Part shown: in pieces, positions 56,455 to 64,000 of the stretch
How positions within the stretch are numbered: the first letter of the stretch is position 1
Layout of the letters: each line of letters opens with the position of its first letter
Origin: Massospora cicadina
Lineage: Eukaryota > Entomophthoromycota > Entomophthoromycetes > Entomophthorales > Entomophthoraceae
Direction of reading: 5' to 3'
DNA: 64,000 nt
Assembly: GCA_022478985.1 (NCBI GenBank)
Contig: JAKSZP010010594.1
Location: 62,001-126,000 of the forward strand
Position numbers and translations under genes: made by a program
Notes under the pieces: model-generated
The model's database searches: none
Seen by the model: only the letters and a program-made list of their open reading frames with translations
What the model was told of the DNA's origin: nothing

Positions 56455-57000
56455 TTAAATTGGTACAATGTCATCATTATATATCATATTAATGAAGTTG
56501 TTTCTCCAATTAAATTGGAACTTCACCATCCTTCTGGTATACCAATGGTAACGTCTGACCCAGGATGGCCAACAAGATACCTCAAAGTTATATTTAACTT
56601 TGTATTTCCGCAAAAATTCTGTTCCAACCAGGATATCATAGTTTTGGTTCGCCAAAACTATTGCTGGCGTGGATACCACCAACAACCCAAATTATAGTGG
56701 CAGCGCACTATATGCTCCACAGGAAATGGTGGCGTTTGGACCAGCTGTTCCATATTCTTTCTTGTGTTCCAAGTCTGGAGAGATCTTCATCCTCTTCACC
56801 AGCTTGGTCAACACAATATTGATGGGGATCTGCTGTCGACTATCGCCCTCACCCTCACTTGATTCACTTGAATATCTATATACATACACTTGGAGTATCG
56901 TAATATAGTATTTACTGAGTGAATTGTGGCGTTATTAGTCAAATCTAGTGTATGAATAATCTGCGCCAATAATTCAGGAAACAATTCCTTTATCGCGCCA
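56455..57000 (-). pseudogene. G7 protease
   Basis: ORF 56808-57179 ends with QVNQVRVRAIVDSRSPSIL, the retropepsin core with DSG changed to DSR. ORF 56455-56685 carries the C-terminal motif VLANQNYDILVGTEFLRKYKVKYNF. A frame change lies between them near 56700-56800. Confidence 0.85.
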
Positions 57001-58562
57001 AGGGGGATTGACAGATTGGCCATATCTAAACAAACATCTGCTAACTCATCAGGATTCTTAGTGGTCAAAATCTTCTCCGCCAGTTGTTGGGCATATGGCC
57101 AGGCAACTTCCTGAATTATCTCAGGGTCAATCTTCTTCACCCCAGCTCTGGTCATGGCATTTATATTCATGTTGACCACACTGGTATAGCTGATCCTGCT
57201 TGTTGTCTATTAACAGATCACTAATGTCTATCTCTTCATTCATGATATTGGGAGTAACAGGTTTCTCCGCCGCTCTAGACTGTTCCTTGTCTAGGCAGCG
57301 GGCCCTTTTCCCAAATCTTTGGCTACTGCTGTCTCTTTGGCTAGGACCACATTAATTTGATCCTTCAGCTTTTTATTAGTGTGGCGAAATGTCCTTTCCA
57401 GCCACACTGGAAGCAGACCTTCTCTTTCTTATTTAACCATCTGAATTCTTTGGGCTTATTTCCTGGCACAGTTTGATTAAAAGCTTTTTTGCTCCTTCAC
57501 TTCTCCTTCGCAGAATTTGGATTTTGGACTGGATTAGACTTGAAGCTTCTATTTGGGGCATCTAATGTCACTCCTAAAATCTTCAGGTTGTCTACCATTT
57601 GCAAGGTAGTTGTCTTGGTAACAAATACAGTAGACATCATTTGATGCAAATCATGATAGGGCTAAAGGGCCACTTGCAAAGCGATTCTCACATCAAAGTC
57701 TTATAACACTTTCTCTTCAGCCAGGATCTGCGACTCCTGGTAAAATTAATTTACAAAGCTAGCAAGAGACTCGTCTTTATGGAATTAAATTCCCATAAAT
57801 TCTTGCTTGCATTTTAACATGTGGGTGGGACTACCAAACTCCTTCATTATGGCCGCTTTAGCCTCGGCATATGACCAGCTGTCCCCCTCCAAGTGGGGTA
57901 ACACTAGATTCTGGCAGTCTGTGTCTGAAACAGTTCATAACGGTAAACGCCTTTTGATGATCCCTGTATCCATTCATAGTCATGTCAAATAGTCAGAAAA
58001 ATGCTGGGGCGTTATCCCAATGGAATGTTGGCAATTTCAGTTTTGCTCTAATATCCTCCAAGTCATTTTGGGCTGATTCTCTCAGTTTAGCTACTTGGCT
58101 AACTTGTGGAGTGACTTTGGGCGTCATCTCTGAAATGGCATTAAAGGTGGGTGGCATATTTCTTGGGGTATTCGACTTCCCAAGTATCATATGAGGACTT
58201 CTCTCTTTGGCATCACTGGCCATATTGGGCTCACATGCACACCTGTGGGCTTTCAAGTCCTCTACTTCTTTCATCAATTTCTCGATATCTGCACTGAACT
58301 TTCTCAAATGAACGCGATCCACTTCTCACTCCATTTTCAGGAATAGGACCTCTCAAACAAGGTCTCCTTCTTTCTTCTTTAATGAGTTTACTTTGCTTAG
58401 TAACTCATTCCCAAAGTTGACTACGTTTTCTACTCCTTCCTCGACCTTGGTGACTCACTCTTCCAAGGCTGCAAACTCCTGATGGTCCACTAAATTAAAG
58501 GCATTCTGATTTACTGTAGCGATCTCAGCCCACAACTTGCGCATTTCTTCTTTATATGACAT
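57001..58562 (-). pseudogene. G7 gag
   Basis: Begins at a minus-strand ATG at 58562 (MSYKEEMRKLWAEIATVNQNAF) with a helix-rich N-terminus and three early stops: TGA at about 58456, 58350 and 58329. The 109-codon stretch 57993-58322 is a charged coiled-coil-like part (SADIEKLMKEVEDLKAHR). A nucleocapsid knuckle remnant VCFQCGWKGHFATLI lies near 57415-57370: C-x2-C-x4-H with the last Cys lost. The protein then continues (to 57179-56830) into the region upstream of the protease (MNINAMTRAGVKKIDPEIIQEV). Gag would form the particle. Confidence 0.8.
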
Positions 58563-58587
58563 TGTTAATAGATTCTTTACTCAACTA

Positions 58588-58605
58588 CCCCTGTAGTAAG
58601 CACCA
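58588..58605 (-). other. G7 primer-binding site
   Basis: Minus strand TGGTGCTTACTACAGGGG, three bases from the LTR end. It is complementary to a tRNA ending CCCCTGTAGTAAGCACCA. Yeast elongator tRNA-Met ends similarly (AGCACCA), but the tRNA identity is not certain. Same site as G4. Confidence 0.75.
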
Positions 58606-58608
58606 ACT

Positions 58609-59771
58609 TGTAAAAATTTACTCTTTTGGGTTATTATCAGTTTACAACCCTAGTAATCTTTTTGCTGCACAGGTTTGATTTCCTTGTGCACCTCGCGTTG
58701 TATAAAATGTATTATCCAATAATAGTATGGAGCCTATTATATGTAGTTGAGTTTGAACTATTATTAGGCCCAACACTTCAGCCAGTACTTCCAATTAAAT
58801 ACTCCAAGTTGTACTTATGGGGATTTGTTCCCTATATTACTGTCTACCCAATCTTCATCAAGATCTCCTGATGACAGTCTCTTTCAGCCCAACACACAGT
58901 TGGCAGCTATCCCTTATTGTGGTTCCCTTCATCTCTAGATCCCCGCTCAGATCTCTACTCTTCTCTCTGAGAGTCTTCCGATTATTACCTTCTACAATAA
59001 TATCCTTGAGATGGAACTTCACACTGGATGCTGATAGTCTAACTTTACACAGAATCTACAATATTACTAATAATACTGTTTTCTGTTACTCTATGGTTTT
59101 CTGTGTTTTTCAATGTGTTTTTTCGATGTTTTTATTATAGTAAATCCTAGGGAATTATATAGTAGGGGACTCGGCCATCTAACCCTCAGTTGACGCCTCT
59201 TCAATGAAATGGCAGCTGTTGCCATTGAATCACCCTTCCTCATCTCAGCAGTGATGGCCTTCCCCATCCTGGCTAGGTTTCTGACATTGGACATCCTCAA
59301 GACCTCAAATGGAAAGAGTTGGAAATATTTCCTAACGTTTTCCTCTTGATCCAAGTGAACTAACCATAATTGGCTAGTGACCTGCTTAGGTAATGGGACT
59401 TTTTACCCATTATGGCATGTCACTTCACCAACCAATCGATTCACTAGTTTTAGGTGTCATCACTCGCCTCACAACTCACTATTCATTCTCAATCATTTGG
59501 TTATGAAACCTGACCAATCCCAATCAGTACACCTGATAGTTAATCACTATCAGATTCCCATATTTCGTCAGCCACTCCACCCGATGAGATATTGGGTATT
59601 CATCCAGATCAATCCTTAATGGATACAACCAGCGAATATCTCAAAATCTCCCAAATGTAGTTCCTTAAAAATTTGGGCCAACTGATTTCTGATTTACTTC
59701 GCTTTAGGGAATTTTCCCCTAGCGACACCAGGTAATCTAGCAGGCCGGGAATATGGGCAAAAATCCCAACA
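58609..59771 (-). repeat. G7 5' LTR
   Basis: Partner of 50187-51349, TG...CA bounded. As the 5' LTR it should hold the G7 promoter: minus-strand CTATATAATT at 59163-59154 is a TATA-like box. ORF 59091-59354 (minus) inside reads FEVLRMSNVRNLARMGKAI and is kept in both LTRs. Confidence 0.95.
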
Positions 59772-60150
59772 CCATCTGTGGGGGTAGCAGAAGATTTTAC
59801 CCAAATCCCCCACACCACTTTTGTGGAAATTGATGGTCAAGAATCCTGTCCATTATGGGTCACTGTGGTTAGCACGCCTCCTATCTGCACCTTCTGTCAT
59901 GCTTTTGGCCACAAGGCCTATACCTGCCCTGACAAGGAGGGCATTACTCAAACCAAAATCATCCCAGATGCAATAAGCGGTGCAGACGCCCACTATGAAC
60001 TGGCAATCAATATTGACACCGCCTTCCCGTGGGACAAGCCTGGGTGCTACATTCAAGTGAAGTCTGTGTCCCCGCAGGAGCGTAAGAAGGCCAAGCAGGC
60101 CTGCAGAGCAGCGGCTAAGGTGGCAGCACAGTCAAATCCATGATTCCACC
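59772..60150 (+). pseudogene. L1 LINE ORF1, 3' part with zinc knuckle
   Basis: Starts with the second CCATC. It reads VGVAEDFTQIPHTTFVEIDG and then CTFCHAFGHKAYTC at about 59887-59928, a C-x2-C-x4-H-x4-C knuckle of the retroviral/LINE type that binds nucleic acid. The tail is basic (QERKKAKQACRAAAKVAAQ) and ends at a TGA at about 60141-60143. The frame agrees with the upstream part (50186) once G7 and one target copy are removed: 9590 bp is 2 mod 3, and the codon phases differ by exactly that. Confidence 0.85.
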
Positions 60151-60557
60151 CACCCAGCTCCATGAGGACATCGAGTCATTCACTGTGGAAATGGCTTGCA
60201 AATCCTTCCACCAATCATATTATGCCACCCAAGCGGATGACCCAATGGGTAAGTGGATTCACCTGCCCAATGCTACTAAGCCTCAATTGAAATTGAGTCG
60301 CCCACCAATCTACCTTCTAAAATTTCATCAACATTTGATGGTGCACTGCAGGTGCACATCACACTGAAAAAAATTTCCAAGGGGGAAATAAACAGAAGGC
60401 AAAAGCTAATGTCAACCCACCACAAAAGCAACCCATAATGAACCTTACTATGTAGCACAGAATTTCCAAGCTGCCATACAGCAACATGCTGAAAAAGAGA
60501 AGGCTGAAGGACATGGGTGCCCTTCCCCTCGCACCCAAGGTGCAATAGGGGAGCCTT
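60151..60557 (+). other. L1 region between zinc-knuckle ORF and endonuclease
   Basis: About 400 bp with short frames only (60140-60367). It may be the degraded end of ORF1 plus the inter-ORF spacer. Nothing else seen. Confidence 0.4.
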
Positions 60558-61300
60558 TACTATAGGGACATTGAACATCGCTGTACTCAAGGCCTTGCCA
60601 TCCCAGGCTAAGAAACTAATTTTTTAAAAATAATTTTCCCGTGGACATTCTGGCCTTTCAGGAAAGCCACTGTCCATTCAGTGCAGAGGACACATGGGCA
60701 ACCATGCTCCTCCCTTCCCTCTCTTTTTGGTCACCACACTGTGAGGTGCTTATTCAAGTGACCCATAATTTTAAATTTATTTTATCAACTTCATACCTCG
60801 ATAAACATGTCCTTGTTGTATCCTTTTCTTGGGATGACGAAGTGCACGCTGTCATTAACATATATACCCCAACCTGTGCATAAGCTCATTGGGAATTCTT
60901 CTCAGCTGAAAATTCCCTCCAACTTCCCCCTGACCCTTTTTTTTGTAAGCGACATGAACTGCTGGACCAACCCAGCCACAGACCGCTGGCCCTTGTTGCC
61001 TACACCCCCGCAGGGGCACATAAAACTTCATGTTCTAAAGGCTACTTTGGGTTTGTTTGATACTTTGCCGTTTCATGCACCGCTGCTCAAAAACATGTCT
61101 CATCCCCATGTGCACAACGGCAAGCTGAGGTCTATGTCCCACATTGACCTTATTTTTGCACTGTTGAAATTTCAGTCTCAAATTGCCCACTTTACAATGA
61201 CAAAACTCAATTTATCTGACCCTAGGATGGTATCAGTTTCCTTCTCTTTGTCACAACCAGTGGCACAGGCGCTGTAGTGGTGCAAACTCCGCCCATCTGA
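60558..61300 (+). pseudogene. L1 ORF2 endonuclease domain
   Basis: AP-like (EEP family) endonuclease that nicks target DNA for LINE insertion. GTLNI...LKALPSQAKKLIF (about 60567-60620) is the first beta strand. DILAFQESH (60644-60670) holds the catalytic Glu. AVINIYTP follows (about 60850-60873). The D-x-N motif is degraded to SDMNCW (about 60945-60965). SHIDLIFAL (about 61139-61165) is the YSRIDYIxxS box, and LSDPRMVSV (about 61215-61240) is LSDHxxV with His changed to Pro. Stops at 60618 and 60882 and frame changes disable it. Confidence 0.8.
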
Positions 61301-61860
61301 GATCACGTCGCCCAGGTTTTCCTCATGGGTGGACACTGAAACCTCAGCTTCAGAATTTACCACACTGCTATGTGCAGACCCACTTTCTACCTGGTCAACC
61401 TTCAAAGCGAACACCATCTGTCAGATATGCCACATTTCATCACATCGCTCTCAAGCTGCCACAGCAGTCATTTTGTGCACGCTGGAAGAAGTGGACCACC
61501 TGGAATCTAATGTTTCAGTGGCAGGCTACAGCCCAGCCTGGGGTCATAAGTGAGCAGAAGGGTCCGCTTGCCTCAACACACTGGTAAGACAACAAAAACA
61601 TCGAGTTTGTGTTCAATAAAAGGCAAAGCATATAACAGTGGGTGACACATGCTCTGCTTACTTTTTTTGAAAATTCTTTGCACTGCAACAGAGCATGGCT
61701 TGCACACAGGTGAGGCGTCCAGACCACTCCATCACAGATACTCCAGCCAAAGTGGCAATCAAAGTTAAAAATTATTACTCTGAATTGTATCATTCTGATC
61801 CAGTTCAGCTGGCCAAAGTTGACAATTTCTCAAAAGTGCACATATCCGCACTGTTTCCCG
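61301..61860 (+). pseudogene. L1 ORF2 linker
   Basis: Segment between endonuclease and RT, with pieces such as RCHISSHRSQAAT and WKKWTTWNL in shifting frames, comparable in position to the variable linker of LINE ORF2 proteins. No catalytic motif. Confidence 0.5.
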
Positions 61861-62760
61861 TTATATGAAGTTGATGAATTTAATTTATTGGGACAAACTC
61901 TGGTCTGACGTTTGTGGTTCACTGTACTGGAAATGCCCAGGTCCAGACGGGATTCCTTATGAGTTCTATAATAAATACTTCAAATATTTTTCCACCTTGC
62001 TGCTCGCCTTAATGAACCAGTGCCTAATGGAGATGTGCTTCTCCCTGGAGGACAAGAGGCCTACAAAAAACCGTTATACAAGAAAAGGGGATAATCTGGA
62101 CTTGGCCAACTGGCGCCCCATATCACTTACTAACACAGATACTAAACTTTTTACCAAGATCATGGCAAACCGCCTAGGGGTAGTTGCCTCTGCTCTCATT
62201 TCCCCTGAGCAATTTGGTTTCATTCCCCAAACGGTCTATTTGGAACAACATACACACCGTAGCCAACGTCTGCCAATCCACGGCTTCTGGAGCACTTGTT
62301 TTTTTAGACCAGCAGAAGGCCTATTATAGAGTCAATTGGGTTTATCTCAAAGACTGCCTCCACAAGTTCCACCTCCCCTATCATTTCATTATTTGTGTGA
62401 TGTTGCTCACGGAATCTGCCACAATGGCTGTGTGTGGCCCTGGCTTCCTCATGGATGTAGTTCTCCCTCAAAGGGGCCTGCGCCAAGGGGACCCTCTAGC
62501 CCACTCTTGTATAACTTCAGCCTTGACCCACTTCTTCGCAATGTAAATGCCATCCTTACTGGTGTCCATGTGCAAGGCCAAGCACCAGACAAGATGTTGG
62601 CATTTGCTAATGTTTGTGTACTTAGGGTATCTAACAATCATGATGCACGCGCGCTTGAAGCTACTATCCAGGTTTACTCCAGGGTAAGTAATGCTGCATT
62701 TAATGCCTCCAAAACCGAAATCATTCTCCTTGGTCGGTACCAAGCCTGCTGGTCCCCAGC
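61861..62760 (+). pseudogene. L1 ORF2 reverse transcriptase
   Basis: Non-LTR reverse transcriptase. CPGPDGIPYEFYNKYF (about 61935-61980), LANWRPISLTNTDTKLFTKIMANRL (about 62101-62175), PEQFGFIPQ (about 62203-62229), LDQQKAYYRVN (62303-62335, catalytic Asp present, AYD as AYY), LPQRGLRQGDPL (62464-62500) and MLAFANVCVL (about 62595-62622), where the active-site AFADD is lost. NASKTEIILLG follows (about 62704-62735). Frames shift at least three times. Confidence 0.9.
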
Positions 62761-64000
62761 GCCCCATTTTCTACCTTCTTCAGCAACTTGCTCATGGGTT
62801 CGCTTGCCCTGCCTATTCCACACCGCCCCGCTCATGCTCCCATTTGTGCCAAGACCCACCGCTTGTCCAGTCCACCATTTGGGTTGTGGCTGGAGGCTGG
62901 AGGGTACGCCTCAATGGTGATAAAGCACCATATCCTGGACAACGTTATGAAATGCATAGCTTCCCTCAAAGCCCGCAAAACTCCCTTAGATGCAGGGTAG
63001 TGCTAGCCAACATTAGTTACTTTCTAAAGTTTGGTTTGGGGCCCACGCCATCACTTTTTACCCTTATTTCTTCAACATTATACGCCCTTCTGCAAGGGTG
63101 TCTTTGGTTATGCCGCCCACTGCCAGTGCACCTGGATGTCATGTTTGGCCCTCGCCATAGTGGTGGCATGGGCCTGCTCAACTTTAAGGTCCAAGCCGCC
63201 AAAATACTTGGCACCTGGATCGCTGCAGTCACCAACCCATTGATCTCAGCCCAGTGCTGGTCATTCATGGCCTGCTCCAACTTCTCCTGCGCATTAGGCC
63301 TCAGCAATCCTACTCACCCTCATTCTCTGCTAAATTACTTTGCCTCACACCCTTCTGCTGTGGGCCCACATGGGACATCACCCCACTTCAAAAGGATCCT
63401 CCTCTCCATGCGGATCCTGAGTGGAGAATTTGCATCATTGGGAACACCACCAAGAGGGGGCGTTCTACTCCTTGGTTCACTCAGGAAATACAAGGACAAG
63501 CTATTCTGAACAATGTGATACCCTTGAGGACCCCTGTCATGGCCATGGTGGACTACCTGGACATGTTGGACATCACCTACTCCATCAATACCCAGAAAGC
63601 CATTTATGAAGTATGCCCACCACCCTCTTCTACAGCCGCATATTTGTTCCCACGTTTGGCGCTGCTTGAGATGGGTATACCATACTGCTGAGCGCTCTAA
63701 TGCTTTGCACTCATCTTGTGTCATTTGTGACCAGTATGGAACTCTGGTTCACCACCTGTAAGAGTAACCTTCATCAAAAGCGATCTGGCGTGAGGTTCAG
63801 CGTCTCTTTCACCAGGATCAGACACAGCTCTTCAGCTTATCTAAGGACATCTTTTCCTTGACCTTGATTTCCCCTATACCATCTTCCCTCTGAGTCTTAG
63901 TAGTTGCAATTGCTATGTGGATGATCCACACGATTGTTGTGGATGCTATCTCAAGCTCTACTCCCACCCTCCAAGAAGATGTACGCCAGTTCCAGTCACA
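62761..64000 (+). pseudogene. L1 ORF2 C-terminal region (runs off window)
   Basis: Continues the ORF2 product past the RT, with the long open stretches 62691-63509 and 63254-63691 in different frames. LDVMFGPRHSGGMGLLNFKVQAAKILGTWIA (about 63130-63225) matches the PxxxGGLGLxDxxxQxxALxxxWI box common in fungal LINEs. About 63705-63760 reads HSSCVICDQYGTLVHHL, a C-x2-C...H-H zinc-binding remnant. VQRLFHQDQTQLFSLSKDIFS follows (about 63798-63860). The element's 3' end and poly-A lie outside. Confidence 0.75.

Larger units (their letters stand above)
50187..59771 (-). mobile_element. G7, full-length Ty3/gypsy element
   Basis: A 9585-bp element with two 1163-bp LTRs, a 5-bp target duplication, a primer site and complete domain order gag-protease-RT-RNase H-integrase on the minus strand, plus an antisense ORF region near its 3' LTR. 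It lies inside L1 ORF1. Removing it with one CCATC copy returns the ORF1 reading frame. LTRs differ mostly by transitions (about 35 differences in the first 340 bp by eye). It is the youngest element here, yet all catalytic centres I could read are damaged. Confidence 0.95.

Noticed and set aside
61178..61793. Minus-strand ORFs of 79-92 codons opposite the LINE endonuclease and linker
   Set aside because: They are shadows of the LINE coding strand with no motif of their own.
1..64000. Host protein genes, rRNA genes, complete tRNA genes, CRISPR arrays, bacterial operons
   Set aside because: I saw none. Ribosome-binding-site logic and operon structure do not apply; all recognised coding motifs are retrotransposon domains.

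Overview
This window is eukaryotic repeat DNA. I found no convincing host gene in 64 kb. It is made almost wholly of decayed retrotransposons pushed into one another: seven Ty3/gypsy (Metaviridae-type) elements, here named G1 to G7, one small non-coding LTR element (T1), one LINE (L1) and two tiny poly-A-ended insertions. Nearly every reading frame is broken by stops and frameshifts, so most entries are pseudogenes recognised from short motifs. The style of the elements (HHCC integrases with SAYHPQSNxQxER-type motifs, a chromodomain-like tail, a LINE with a PQRGLRQGDPL RT and a CxxC...H motif near its C-terminus) fits a large, repeat-rich fungal genome, perhaps an early-diverging lineage. That placement is an inference of low confidence.

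Layout. 1-3635 is the pol of G1 (+), ending in a polypurine tract and LTR start at 3636. G2 (-) has its pol at about 5.5-8.8 kb and its protease and gag at 21.7-23.5 kb. It is split by G3 (+; LTRs 8805-9749 and 20744-21683). G3 is in turn split by G4 (-; LTRs 13807-14424 and 20128-20743), which sits exactly at the junction between G3's polypurine tract and its 3' LTR. G5 (+) has its 5' LTR at about 25.87-28.96 kb, itself split by T1 (26594-28465). Its pol runs 30.7-33.85 kb and its 3' LTR lies at 43.01-44.19 kb. G6 (-; LTRs 33874-34865 and 42017-42997) sits between G5's pol and its 3' polypurine tract, the same arrangement as G4 in G3. From 44.2 to 49.4 kb is an AT-rich stretch with no coding signal but with a local repeat array.

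From 49.4 kb a LINE (L1, +) begins. Its ORF1 is cut at 50186 by G7 (-; 50187-59771), which has two 1163-bp LTRs and a perfect 5-bp target duplication CCATC. L1 resumes with its zinc knuckle, then an AP-type endonuclease and a reverse transcriptase, and runs off the window end. G7 is the best-preserved element. It carries, in antisense between pol and its 3' LTR, an extra ORF region at about 51.9-53.1 kb that I cannot assign.

The layers give a relative history: L1 before G7; G2 before G3 before G4; G5 before G6 and T1. The elements share a logic (LTR, tRNA primer site, gag, protease, RT, RNase H, integrase, polypurine tract, LTR) but do not work together. Active-site losses (KSG or DSR for DSG, YLDN or YLED for YLDD, SNNG for SDNG, AFANV for AFADD) show that they are mostly dead. 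The changes look rich in transitions.
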